DNA of 64,000 bases from positions 124,001 to 188,000 of the forward strand of contig NZ_JBBWVE010000003.1 in the NCBI RefSeq assembly GCF_041903755.1, read 5' to 3'. Made by a program: the position numbers and the translations under genes. Origin of the DNA: Thiocapsa roseilacustris. Lineage in GTDB: Bacteria; Pseudomonadota; Gammaproteobacteria; Chromatiales; Chromatiaceae. Below are positions 44,355 through 53,191 of the stretch, piece by piece. Under the pieces are notes generated by a model. It was not told where the DNA came from. It did no database searches and saw nothing but the letters and a program-made list of their open reading frames with translations. Positions within the stretch are counted from its first letter, which is position 1. Each line of letters starts with the position of its first letter.

Positions 44355-46436
44355 CTATTTCACACGCATCCCCGGCTCCGCTCCGTCGTCGGGGCTGAGG
44401 ATGAAGATGTCTTTGCCGCCGGGACCGGCGGCCAGCACCATGCCCTCGGAGACGCCGAAGCGCATCTTGCGCGGGGCGAGGTTGGCGACCATGACCGTCA
44501 ACCGGCCTTCCAGGTCGCTCGGGCCATAGGCCGAGCGGATCCCGGCGAAGACGGTGCGGGTCTCGCCGCCCAGGTCCAGTTCGAGCTTCAGGAGCTTGTC
44601 GGCGCCATCGACGAGAGCGGCCGAGCGGATGCGGGCGATGCGCAGATCGAGCTTGCCGAAGGTCTCGATGTCGATCGTCTCGGCGATGGGGTGTCCGCTC
44701 AGGTGCTTGCTCGATTCACCCGCGGCGGCAGGCGGGGGTGCCGTGGTGCTCAGGTCTTCCTTGGACGCCTCCAGCATGGCCTCGATATGGGCGGGCTCGA
44801 CACGCGTCATCAGCGGCTTGAAGTGGGCGATTTCATGGTCGAGCAAGGGCTCGGCGATCGTGGCCCAGGTGAGCGGCTCGATCCGCATGAAGGCTTCCGA
44901 ATCGGCGGCGGTGCCGGGCAGGATCGGGCGCAGATAGCCGATCAGGATCCGGAAGAGGTTGATCCCCATCGAGCAGACCGTCTGAAGGTCGGCCTCTCGA
45001 GCCGGGTCTTTGGCGATGACCCAAGGCGCCTGCTCGTCGATGTATTGGTTGGCGCGATCGGCCAGCGCCATGATCTCGCGCACGGCGCGGCTGAGCTCGC
45101 GTCGTTCGTAGGCGACAGCGATGGATTCTCCGGCCTGCACGAAGTCGGCATGGAGTTGCGGATTGGCCAGGCTCGCCGAGAGTCTGCCCGCGAAACGTTT
45201 CGCGATGAATCCGGCGCTGCGGCTGGCGATGTTCACGACCTTGCCGACCAGATCCGAGTTCACGCGTGCGGTGAAGTCCTGGAGATTCAGATCGATGTCA
45301 TCGACGCCCGGCCCCAGCTTGGCCGCGAAGTAGTAGCGCAGATATTCGGGATTGAGATGATTCAGATAGGTGCGGGCCTTGATGAAGGTCCCGCGCGACT
45401 TGGACATCTTCTGTCCGTCGACCGTCAGGAATCCATGTGCGAAGACCGCGGACGGCGTGCGGAAGTCCGCGCCGTGCAACATCGCCGGCCAGAACAGGGC
45501 ATGGAAATAGATGATGTCCTTGCCGATGAAGTGATACAGCTCGGCGGACGCGTCCCGGCCCCAGAACCGATCGAAATCCAATCCGGCGTCGCGCCCGCGG
45601 GGACTGTCGCAAAGACTCAGGAAGCTCGCCATGTAGCCGATCGGGGCATCGAGCCAGACGTAGAAGAACTTGCCCGGATGATCCGGGATCTCGAAGCCGA
45701 AGTAGGGCGCGTCGCGCGAGATGTCCCACTCCTGCAGGCCGGCATCGAACCACTCGTCGAGCTTGTTCGCGACCTGGGCCTGCAGACCGCCGCCGCGGGT
45801 CCAGTCGCGCAGCATCGGCTCGAAGTCGCCGAGGCGGAAGAAATAGTGGTCGGATTCGCGCTGCTCGGGCACGGCGCCCGAGACCGCCGAGCGCGGGTTC
45901 TTCAGCTCGTTCGGCGAGTAGCTCGCCCCGCAGACCTCGCAGTTGTCGCCGTACTGGTCGGGCGCGCCGCACTTGGGGCACTCACCCTTGATGAAGCGAT
46001 CGGGCAAGAACATCTGCTCGACCGGGTCGTAGGCTTGGGTGATGGTGCGCTTGCTGATGTGGCCTTTGTCGCGGTTGCGTTCGTAGATGAGATTGGCGAA
46101 GTGGCGGTTTTCGTCGGAGTGCGTCGAGTGATAGTTGTCGAAGCCCACCCGGAAGGCCGCGAAATCCGCCGTGTGCTCTTCGGCGACCCGCGCGATCAGT
46201 GCCTCGGGCGTGATGCCTTCCTGGCGAGCGCGCAACATGATGGGCGTGCCGTGGGCGTCGTCCGCGCAAACGTACCAGCAGGCATGCCCGCGCATCTTCT
46301 GGAAACGCACCCAGATATCGGTCTGGATATATTCGACCAGATGGCCAATGTGGATCGGCCCGTTGGCATAGGGTAGTGCGCTGGTGACCAGAATCTCTCG
46401 GGGGCTGCCGCCCGGGATGTCGCGGGTTTGACTCAT
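44355..46436 (-). CDS. metG: methionyl-tRNA synthetase
   Basis: The 693-residue class I synthetase charges tRNA-Met. It has ANGPIHIGHLVEYIQTD (HIGH motif), a zinc-knuckle region with four Cys (CPKCG and CEVCG), DGQKMSKSRGTF (KMSKS) and a C-terminal tRNA-binding domain (about 590-690, DLRIARIRSAALVDGADKL). Length matches E. coli MetG. The ATG at 46436 begins MSQTRDIPGG. It is divergent from apbC, the usual neighbour in gammaproteobacteria. Confidence 0.97.
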   Translation of the reverse strand: MSQTRDIPGGSPREILVTSALPYANGPIHIGHLVEYIQTDIWVRFQKMRGHACWYVCADDAHGTPIMLRARQEGITPEALIARVAEEHTADFAAFRVGFDNYHSTHSDENRHFANLIYERNRDKGHISKRTITQAYDPVEQMFLPDRFIKGECPKCGAPDQYGDNCEVCGASYSPNELKNPRSAVSGAVPEQRESDHYFFRLGDFEPMLRDWTRGGGLQAQVANKLDEWFDAGLQEWDISRDAPYFGFEIPDHPGKFFYVWLDAPIGYMASFLSLCDSPRGRDAGLDFDRFWGRDASAELYHFIGKDIIYFHALFWPAMLHGADFRTPSAVFAHGFLTVDGQKMSKSRGTFIKARTYLNHLNPEYLRYYFAAKLGPGVDDIDLNLQDFTARVNSDLVGKVVNIASRSAGFIAKRFAGRLSASLANPQLHADFVQAGESIAVAYERRELSRAVREIMALADRANQYIDEQAPWVIAKDPAREADLQTVCSMGINLFRILIGYLRPILPGTAADSEAFMRIEPLTWATIAEPLLDHEIAHFKPLMTRVEPAHIEAMLEASKEDLSTTAPPPAAAGESSKHLSGHPIAETIDIETFGKLDLRIARIRSAALVDGADKLLKLELDLGGETRTVFAGIRSAYGPSDLEGRLTVMVANLAPRKMRFGVSEGMVLAAGPGGKDIFILSPDDGAEPGMRVK

Positions 46437-46680
46437 GGGGGGCTCAAGTGAATCGGCTTTAGGGTCTCGAACGATGTCCCAGTATCTCACGGCCCGTCCC
46501 GGTCCGGACAGCGCCGCCCCTGCCGGCGGGTTTCATGTCGAGACTTGATTTACGGCATCGCCACACCAAATTTTTTACGGAACTTTTCCGACCTCGGGCG
46601 CATCATGCCGGCCCACAGAAAAGCACTTCCTTTACGTGCCCCGGCAGCGCCGGGCGCAACCATCTAGCCTGGAGTACCTC

Positions 46681-47772
46681 ATGTCCGAACCCACGAAAGA
46701 AGCCGTTGAAGTCGCCATCAAGGGCTACAAAGAACCCCATCTCGGGCGCGATCTGGTGGCGGCACATTCGATCAAGGGCATCGAGATCGAGGGCGGTCAG
46801 GTCCGCATCAAGGTTGTCTTGGGGTTCCCGGCCAAGACCATCTGCGCGGACATCGCCAAGGCGCTCGAAGAGGCCGTCCTTAAGGTTGATGGCGTCGAGA
46901 TGGTGCAGGTCGACGTGACCTGGGAGATCAAGTCCCACTCGGTTCAAAAGTCGCTTAAACCGATCGACAACATCAAGAACATTATCGCGGTGGCCTCGGG
47001 TAAGGGCGGCGTCGGCAAGTCCACGACGGCGGTGAATCTTGCGCTGGCCCTGTCGGCCGAGGGCGCGAGTGTCGGCATCCTGGACGCCGATATCTACGGC
47101 CCGTCCCAGCCGCGCATGCTCGGGATCTCAGGCAAGCCCGATTCCAAGGACGGCACCAGCCTGGAGCCGATGAACGCCTACCACCTCCAAGCCATGTCCA
47201 TCGGCTTCCTGATCGACGAAGAGACGCCGATGATCTGGCGCGGCCCGATGGTCACCCAGGCGCTCGAGCAGCTCCTGAACGACACCAACTGGTCCGATCT
47301 CGATTACCTGGTCATCGACCTGCCGCCGGGTACGGGCGACACGCAGCTGACTCTCGCGCAAAAGGTACCGGTCTCGGGCGCCATCATCGTCACCACGCCC
47401 CAGGACATCGCCCTGCTCGACGCGCGTAAGGGCCTCAAGATGTTCCAGAAGGTCGAGGTACCGGTGCTGGGTATCGTCGAGAACATGAGCACCCACATCT
47501 GCTCGGCCTGCGGTCATGAGGAGCACATTTTCGGCGAGGGCGGCGGGCAAAAGATGTCCGAGCAGTACGGGATCGATCTCCTCGGCTCGCTTCCGCTGAA
47601 CGGCCACATCCGCGAGGAGACCGACAACGGCAAACCGACCGTGGTCGCCCAGCCGGACTCGCGCGTCGCCGAGATCTATCGCGAGATCGCCCGCAGGACC
47701 GCTGCGAAGCTGTCGCTGCAAGCCAAGGATTATGCTTCGAAATTTCCTCGGATCGTCATCCAGAATAACTAA
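46681..47772 (+). CDS. apbC: iron-sulfur cluster carrier ATPase ApbC/Mrp
   Basis: The 363-residue P-loop protein delivers 4Fe-4S clusters. An N-terminal MIP18-like (DUF59) domain (about 5-75) is followed by the ATPase with VASGKGGVGKSTTA near residue 105, DADIYGPSQPRML, and the cluster-binding CSAC near residue 278. Length is standard. I chose the ATG at 46681, where MSEPTKEAVE matches the family; the upstream 15 codons are unlikely to be used. It is divergent from metG. Confidence 0.95.
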   Translation: MSEPTKEAVEVAIKGYKEPHLGRDLVAAHSIKGIEIEGGQVRIKVVLGFPAKTICADIAKALEEAVLKVDGVEMVQVDVTWEIKSHSVQKSLKPIDNIKNIIAVASGKGGVGKSTTAVNLALALSAEGASVGILDADIYGPSQPRMLGISGKPDSKDGTSLEPMNAYHLQAMSIGFLIDEETPMIWRGPMVTQALEQLLNDTNWSDLDYLVIDLPPGTGDTQLTLAQKVPVSGAIIVTTPQDIALLDARKGLKMFQKVEVPVLGIVENMSTHICSACGHEEHIFGEGGGQKMSEQYGIDLLGSLPLNGHIREETDNGKPTVVAQPDSRVAEIYREIARRTAAKLSLQAKDYASKFPRIVIQNN

Positions 47773-48083
47773 ACTGCGCCTTTTGGGGGTGTGCGAGGTT
47801 CGGGGGTGTCTCGGTCTCGCATGCTTTTTTAAGCGCTTGTGCCGGGCGAAGTTTCGGATTTTTCGCGCCTTGATTTCCGCGAGCTGTTCCGGTGCGGTTC
47901 ACCTCAAACTTGAAAAGACGCGGAATACCCGGAGAAGCAGATGTCTCTTCTCCGTGCGCTCCGTGTCTCCGTGAGCGATACCGAACGCTGATGCGGCACC
48001 GAGGAGCAGGGTCGCTTCGGCTTGTTGCACTCGGCTGCGCGGTGTAGCCTTCCCGGCTGTCCGCGCAAACCGAGATTCCCAAG
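47773..48083. other. 311-base spacer with half CTCCGTG repeat
   Basis: No gene is evident. The CTCCGTGTCTCCGTGAG half copy (47959-47975) of the palindrome at 696-766 lies here. I see no clear promoter for dcd. Confidence 0.5.
47959..47975. repeat. half copy of CTCCGTG repeat
   Basis: Identical over 17 bases to the right arm of the inverted repeat at 748-764. The other arm is not present. Confidence 0.75.
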
Positions 48084-48650
48084 ATGGCCATCAAGTCCGA
48101 CCGTTGGATCCGCCGTATGGCCGAAGAAGGCGGCATGATCGATCCGTTCGAGCCTGTGCAGGTGCGCGAGGGCGAGCAGGGGCGGGTCATCTCTTACGGG
48201 ACTTCGAGCTACGGCTACGACGTGCGCTGCGCGGACGAGTTCAAGATCTTCACCAACATCAACTCGGCCATCGTCGATCCCAAGAACTTCGACTCGAACG
48301 GCTTTGTCGATCTCAAGTCCGACGTCTGCATCATTCCGCCGAACTCGTTTGCATTGGCCCGGACCGTCGAATATCTCCGGATTCCCCGCAACGTCCTCAC
48401 GATTTGCCTCGGAAAAAGCACATATGCGCGTTGCGGCATCATCGTCAACGTCACCCCGTTGGAGCCCGAGTGGGAGGGCCATGTGACCCTGGAGTTCTCC
48501 AACACCACGCCGTTGCCGGCGAAGATCTACGCGAACGAGGGCGTGGCTCAGATCCTCTTCTTCGAGTCGGACGAGGTCTGCGAGACCTCTTACAAGGACC
48601 GCGGCGGCAAGTATCAAGGCCAGCGCGGGGTGACCTTGCCGAAGTCTTGA
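48084..48650 (+). CDS. dcd: dCTP deaminase
   Basis: The 188-residue trimeric enzyme converts dCTP to dUTP in thymidylate supply. YGTSSYGYDVRCADEF, LARTVEYLRIP, GKSTYARCG and TPLEPEWEGHVTLEFSNT are the strongly conserved active-site segments. Length matches E. coli Dcd. A 70-base leader separates it from the CTCCGTG half repeat. Confidence 0.96.
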   Translation: MAIKSDRWIRRMAEEGGMIDPFEPVQVREGEQGRVISYGTSSYGYDVRCADEFKIFTNINSAIVDPKNFDSNGFVDLKSDVCIIPPNSFALARTVEYLRIPRNVLTICLGKSTYARCGIIVNVTPLEPEWEGHVTLEFSNTTPLPAKIYANEGVAQILFFESDEVCETSYKDRGGKYQGQRGVTLPKS

Positions 48651-48657
48651 TGTCCGC

Positions 48658-48850
48658 TAAACCGCGTCCGGAGCGGAATACTGACTTTTGAGTGAGCTCG
48701 ACGTTTGGTGCATCCACGACCCTTTAGCGGGGGCGCGGTTTAAAATAATCTGTTTTTCAATATCCTAAACCGCGCCGGCTCCAGCGGTCGTCAAGTCTGC
48801 CGGAGCCGATCCCATCCAACAACATTTCATACCGCGCCGGGCGCGGTTTA
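48658..48850. repeat. AAACCGCG inverted-repeat cluster
   Basis: Five copies of AAACCGCG/CGCGGTTT or the close ACCGCGCC variant occur in both orientations (48659, 48735, 48767, 48831, 48842). The last pair forms ACCGCGCC-G-GGCGCGGT and overlaps the glycosyltransferase stop codon. It lies between the converging ends of dcd and the glycosyltransferase. Confidence 0.7.
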
Positions 48851-50074
48851 GCCGATGTCGTCGGTCTTCGGGGTTGGATCGACCCCCCGTTCCGCCGCAC
48901 GATCATAGTCCCGCCGCTCGACGACCTTCCCGTAGAAATCCAGCATCCGCTCCGCGAGGACGGGCGCCGACCATGATCCGGCGTGTTCGACTGCCTCGAC
49001 GGAGAGGCGCGCACGCAACGCGGGATCCGTGAGTAGCCGCACCGTCTTGTCGGCAAAGTCCCTCTCGTCGTCCTGCGCGATCAGCGATCCGCCGCCACCC
49101 GCCAGCACCTCCTTGGTCCCCATCACGGCGGTGGAGACCACCGGCACGCCCAGCGCCATCGCCTCCAGGAGCACGAGTCCTTGGGTCTCGGTCTTGGAGG
49201 CGAAGACGAAGGCGTTGCCCGCGCAGTAGCAGTCCTCGAGTGGGCCGTCGCGCTCCAGATATCCCGTGAACAAGGTGTTGTCGGTCAGCCCGAGATGGTT
49301 CACCAGGTTCTGAAGTCGGCGGTGTGCCGGACCCTCCCCGGCGATGACCAGGAGCACATCCGGGACCTGCGTCTTCACGCGCGCGAGCACCCGCAGGATG
49401 AAGTCGATGTTCTTCTCGAAGGCGAGGCGGCTGACGTTGATCAGAACGGGTCGCATGGGCGCGATGCCATGAGCCTTTCGGAAACGAGCGCCGTCGCCAT
49501 GGCTGAACTGAACCAGCTCGATGCCCGTCGGGATGACCGTCGCGGGCGTCTTCACCCCGTAGCCTTTCAGGACCTCGAGCATGGCGTACGAGGGCACCGC
49601 CAGCGCATCGACATCGTTGCACTGGGCGGTGGAGAAGTCGCGAGCGAGCCACTGCATCCAGGCGGTCGGGACGAAGGGGACATAGTGATGGAGATACTGC
49701 TCGAAGAAGGTGTGGTAGCTCTCCACCACCGGCACATCCAGGCGCTTGGCGATCCCCAGGCCCAGATAGTGCGCGAAGAAGGGCGTCTGGATGTGCACCA
49801 GATCGTATCCGCGGCTCGCCAGCATGTGATCGTGTCGACGGATCTCGCGGGGACGCAGCATGCGATCTTCGGGGTCGATCACCAGATAGCGCGACGGGAT
49901 GCGCAGGACCTCGAAGGGCTCGAGGGCGGACTCGCCCCCGGCCACCGAGTAGTCCGGCGCGATCAGGGTAACCTCGTGTCCTTGGGCGACGAACTCCCGC
50001 GCAAACGTCTGAATCGACGTCGATACGCCCGTGATGCGAGGGAAGTAGACGTCGGAGATCATCAGGATGCGCAT
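48848..50074 (-). CDS. GT4-family glycosyltransferase
   Basis: The 408-residue GT-B enzyme has the N-terminal acceptor domain (ISDVYFPRITGVSTSIQ, HIQTPFFAHYLG) and the C-terminal donor domain with NVSRLAFEKNID, IAGEGPAHRRL and the EX7E motif in KTETQGLVLLEAMALG. Close relatives include diacylglycerol and mannosyl glycosyltransferases, but the acceptor cannot be told from sequence alone. The ATG at 50074 gives MRILMISD, the usual start. Confidence 0.85.
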   Translation of the reverse strand: MRILMISDVYFPRITGVSTSIQTFAREFVAQGHEVTLIAPDYSVAGGESALEPFEVLRIPSRYLVIDPEDRMLRPREIRRHDHMLASRGYDLVHIQTPFFAHYLGLGIAKRLDVPVVESYHTFFEQYLHHYVPFVPTAWMQWLARDFSTAQCNDVDALAVPSYAMLEVLKGYGVKTPATVIPTGIELVQFSHGDGARFRKAHGIAPMRPVLINVSRLAFEKNIDFILRVLARVKTQVPDVLLVIAGEGPAHRRLQNLVNHLGLTDNTLFTGYLERDGPLEDCYCAGNAFVFASKTETQGLVLLEAMALGVPVVSTAVMGTKEVLAGGGGSLIAQDDERDFADKTVRLLTDPALRARLSVEAVEHAGSWSAPVLAERMLDFYGKVVERRDYDRAAERGVDPTPKTDDIG

Positions 50075-50158
50075 GACGGTGGACTTGCGGGCTGTCGGCA
50101 AATCGGCGAATCATACCTGCAGTCGATCACTAAGCCCATCCAATGAAGGATTCATGAC

Positions 50159-50557
50159 ATGACTGATCTCTCGAGCCGGCGGTCGTCTCGCGGACCGATT
50201 TTTTCGATGCTCCTCGGCGCTGTACTGGCCGTCGGGACGCTCGGGAGCGCCTTTGCCGCGGGGGCGCCTGTGCTGTGGGGCGCGGGCGTCAAGCCCTGCT
50301 CCGATTTTCTGGCCACAGCACCGGCCGACCCGACCGCGCAGGCGATCGCCGGGGAGGGTTATCGGCGCTACCGGGAGTGGCTGTCGGGCCTCGTCACCGG
50401 GTTGAATCTGGCCACCGGGCGCGACGTGCTGAAGGGTGCCGAGCTCGATGCCGCCATGATCCGTATTCGGGCCAATTGCGAACGTTATCCGAACGACGAC
50501 TTCTTCAATGCCTCCATGCGGTTAGTCCGGTCGCTGGACGAACCGAACAAGAATTGA
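50159..50557 (+). CDS. small secreted protein of unknown function next to pstS
   Basis: The 132-residue protein has a signal peptide (FSMLLGAVLAVGTLGSAFA). The mature part has two conserved-looking cysteines (KPCSDF and ANCERYP) and an amphipathic YREWLSGLVTGLNLATG segment. The pattern (Cys, aromatic-rich middle, Cys near the end) resembles Rap1a/HdeA-like small periplasmic proteins, but I cannot assign a family. It precedes pstS by 103 bases, with a separate Pho promoter between them, so it is probably not part of the pst operon. Confidence 0.7.
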   Translation: MTDLSSRRSSRGPIFSMLLGAVLAVGTLGSAFAAGAPVLWGAGVKPCSDFLATAPADPTAQAIAGEGYRRYREWLSGLVTGLNLATGRDVLKGAELDAAMIRIRANCERYPNDDFFNASMRLVRSLDEPNKN

Positions 50558-50566
50558 TCGCGCACG

Positions 50567-50584
50567 TTGTCATCGAAACGTCAC
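50567..50584 (+). promoter_or_regulatory. Pho box upstream of pstS
   Basis: TTGTCAT-CGAA-ACGTCAC matches the two-half-site PhoB consensus (CTGTCAT-N4-CTGTCAT). A -10 box TACAAT lies 10 bases downstream (50595-50600), the normal Class I spacing in which the Pho box replaces the -35. Confidence 0.82.
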
Positions 50585-50594
50585 ATGGACTTCA

Positions 50595-50600
50595 TACAAT
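50595..50600 (+). promoter_or_regulatory. -10 element of the pstS promoter
   Basis: TACAAT, placed correctly behind the Pho box and 61 bases upstream of the pstS ATG. Confidence 0.65.
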
Positions 50601-50660
50601 CGGCATCTTGCAAGGGCACAATTCGGGCTCGCCTATCAACGCCCTTTCGGAGGTCTCATC

Positions 50661-51704
50661 ATGAACAAAACGATCCTCGCCGCAGCGGTCACGCTCGCCG
50701 CAGCCTCGCTTTCGACTCAGGCCATGGCCCGCGATTCCATCTGGATCGCCGGCTCCTCCACCGTCTTCCCCTTCTCCACCGCGGTCGCCGAGACCTTCGG
50801 GCGCGAGTCCTCCTTCCCCACGCCCAAGGTCGAGTCTCTGGGCACCGGCGGTGGCTTCAAGCTCTTCTGCTCCGGCGTCGGTGTCGACAAGTCCGACATC
50901 AGTAACGCCTCGCGTGCGATCAAGAAGTCCGAGTTCGATCAGTGTCAGGCCAACGGCGTGACCGAGATCACGGAGGTGAAGATCGGTTACGACGGCATCG
51001 CCATCGCGAATGCGAAGTCCGGTCCAAACCACAATATGACCCTCGGCGAGCTCTGGCTGGCTCTGGCCAAGGACGTCCCGAACGAGGATGGCAAGCTGGT
51101 CCCGAACCCCTACAAGAAGTGGAGCGACATCAACAAGGATCTGCCCGACGACGCGATCGAGGTCCTGGGTCCGCCGCCCACCTCCGGCACCCGCGACGCC
51201 TTCGTGGAGCTGGCGATGGAAGGCGGTTGCGACAGCTTCGATTCCGTGAAGGCGCTCAAGAAGACGGACAAGGACATGCACAAGGCGGTCTGTCACGGCA
51301 TCCGTGAAGACGGCGCCTTCATCGAGGCCGGCGAGAACGACAACCTGATCGTCCAGAAGCTGATCGCCAACCCGAAAGCCGTCGGAATCTTTGGCTTCAG
51401 CTTCCTCGACCAGAACGCCGACACGCTGAAAGGGGCCAAGATCGGCGGCGTCGAGCCCACCTACGAGAACATCGGCGACGGTTCCTACCCGATCTCGCGC
51501 TCGATCTACTTCTACGTCAAGAACGCCCATGTCGGCACCATTCCGGGCATTCAGGAATACGTGGCCGAATTCACCAACGACAAGGCGTGGGGCCCCGACG
51601 GCTATCTGGCCGACAAGGGTCTGATTGCGCTGCCTGACGACATGCGCGCCAGCGTGGCCAAGCAGGCCAAGGCGCTCACGCCGATGGCCGCTCCGGCCAA
51701 GTAA
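50661..51704 (+). CDS. pstS: phosphate ABC transporter substrate-binding protein PstS
   Basis: The 347-residue periplasmic protein has a signal peptide ending at AMA-RD (about residue 23) and the phosphate-binding start IAGSSTVFPFSTAVAE. SLGTGGGFKLFCSG and TSGTRDAFVELA are further ligand loops. It belongs to the longer PstS group found in alpha/gammaproteobacteria. GGAGG lies 7 bases upstream of the ATG. A Pho box precedes it, and a strong hairpin separates it from pstC. Confidence 0.94.
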   Translation: MNKTILAAAVTLAAASLSTQAMARDSIWIAGSSTVFPFSTAVAETFGRESSFPTPKVESLGTGGGFKLFCSGVGVDKSDISNASRAIKKSEFDQCQANGVTEITEVKIGYDGIAIANAKSGPNHNMTLGELWLALAKDVPNEDGKLVPNPYKKWSDINKDLPDDAIEVLGPPPTSGTRDAFVELAMEGGCDSFDSVKALKKTDKDMHKAVCHGIREDGAFIEAGENDNLIVQKLIANPKAVGIFGFSFLDQNADTLKGAKIGGVEPTYENIGDGSYPISRSIYFYVKNAHVGTIPGIQEYVAEFTNDKAWGPDGYLADKGLIALPDDMRASVAKQAKALTPMAAPAK

Positions 51705-51745
51705 GACCGGGAGGACCCGTTGCTCGGGTCCGAAGCTCCCGATCG

Positions 51746-51778
51746 GTCAGCGGCCCCCTGGGCCGCTGACCCGTTTTC
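51746..51778 (+). terminator. intercistronic terminator between pstS and pstC
   Basis: A perfect 12-bp stem GGTCAGCGGCCC/GGGCCGCTGACC with a CCT loop is followed by CGTTTT. It should attenuate transcription so that PstS exceeds PstCAB. Confidence 0.87.
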
Positions 51779-51799
51779 CGTATTTGCGCAGTCCTGGTT

Positions 51800-53191
51800 A
51801 TGCATACAACGACCCTTTTGATGATCGTGCTCGGCTTGATGTCGCTGGCCTATTATGTCGGGCGTAGGCGTGCCATCGTGACTGCCGGCGGCGCGGGTCG
51901 GATCAGCACACTCCATTCACTCCCGACCTACTACGGTCTCTATGCGGCACTTTGGGCCGGGATTCCGGCGATTCTGCTGATGGCGCTCTGGACGGCCTTC
52001 CAGGACGAGATCTTGGTCGCTTTGGTGAAGGCCGAGCTGCCCGGGTCGATGCTCGAGGGGCTGTCGCCCGGAGCCGTCGGGCTCTTGGTGAACGACATCA
52101 AGAACCTGGCCTCGGGTGCGATCGTTTCGCGTGTGGCGACTCCCGAGATGCAGGCCGCCGCAGATCGCTTCACACTCTTCAATCAGATCGCGGTCTGGGC
52201 GATGTGGCTCGGCGTGCTGGCGTTTGCCATCGGCGGCATGGCGTTCGCCTTGGCCAGGACCAAGCCGCAGATGCGAGCACGCAACCGCGTCGAATCCATC
52301 TTCATGGTCATCTTGGTGGTTTTTTCCTCGATCGCCATCTTGACCACCCTCGGGATCGTGCTCTCGGTCTTGTTCGAGTCCTTGCGGTTCTTCCAGGAGA
52401 TCTCTCCGCTCGACTTCTTCTTCGGCACCCTCTGGAGCCCGCAGACGGCCCTGCGCGCCGATCAGGTCGGCGCCACGGGTGCCTTCGGGGCGGTGCCGCT
52501 CTTCACGGGGACCCTGATGGTGTCGGCCATCGCCATGCTGGTAGCGGTCCCGATCGGCCTGATGTCGGCGATCTATCTCTCGGAGTATGCGCCGCGGCAA
52601 GTGCGGTCTTGGGCCAAGCCGACACTCGAGGTCTTGGCCGGGGTGCCGACCGTGGTCTACGGCTTCTTCGCCGCCCTGACCGTTGCACCCTTCATTCGCG
52701 AGCTCGGCATGTCCATGGGTCTGAACGTCGCCTCCGAGAGCGCGTTGGCCGCGGGTCTGGTCATGGGGATCATGATCATCCCCTTCGTCTCATCCTTGTC
52801 CGAGGACGTGATCAATGCCGTTCCCCAGGCGATGCGCGACGGCTCCTATGCGCTCGGCGCGACCCAGTCGGAGACGATTCGCCGCGTGATCATCCCGGCC
52901 GCCTTGCCCGGGATCGTCGGCGGCGTCCTCTTGGCCGTCTCCCGTGCGATCGGCGAGACCATGATCGTGGTGATGGCGGCGGGGCTCGCCGCCAATCTGA
53001 CCGCGAACCCGCTCGACAGCGTCACCACGGTGACCGTTCAGATCGTAACCCTGCTTACCGGGGACCAGGAGTTCGACAGCGCCAAGACCATGGCGGCCTT
53101 CGCCTTGGGTCTGACCCTCTTCGCGGTGACCTTGGCACTCAACGTGATCGCCCTGCACATCGTGCGCAAGTATCGAGAACAGTATGAGTAA
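51800..53191 (+). CDS. pstC: phosphate ABC transporter permease PstC
   Basis: The 463-residue inner-membrane permease has an N-terminal extension with two extra spans (about 1-170) before the usual six-span MetI-like domain. The EAA loop region is PQAMRDGSYALGATQSETIR. It is longer than E. coli PstC but typical for the pstC-pstA pair in this group. It overlaps pstA by 8 bases. Confidence 0.94.
   Translation: MHTTTLLMIVLGLMSLAYYVGRRRAIVTAGGAGRISTLHSLPTYYGLYAALWAGIPAILLMALWTAFQDEILVALVKAELPGSMLEGLSPGAVGLLVNDIKNLASGAIVSRVATPEMQAAADRFTLFNQIAVWAMWLGVLAFAIGGMAFALARTKPQMRARNRVESIFMVILVVFSSIAILTTLGIVLSVLFESLRFFQEISPLDFFFGTLWSPQTALRADQVGATGAFGAVPLFTGTLMVSAIAMLVAVPIGLMSAIYLSEYAPRQVRSWAKPTLEVLAGVPTVVYGFFAALTVAPFIRELGMSMGLNVASESALAAGLVMGIMIIPFVSSLSEDVINAVPQAMRDGSYALGATQSETIRRVIIPAALPGIVGGVLLAVSRAIGETMIVVMAAGLAANLTANPLDSVTTVTVQIVTLLTGDQEFDSAKTMAAFALGLTLFAVTLALNVIALHIVRKYREQYE

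Noticed and set aside
44211..46376. Long plus-strand open frame opposite metG
   Set aside because: Antisense shadow of a highly conserved synthetase.
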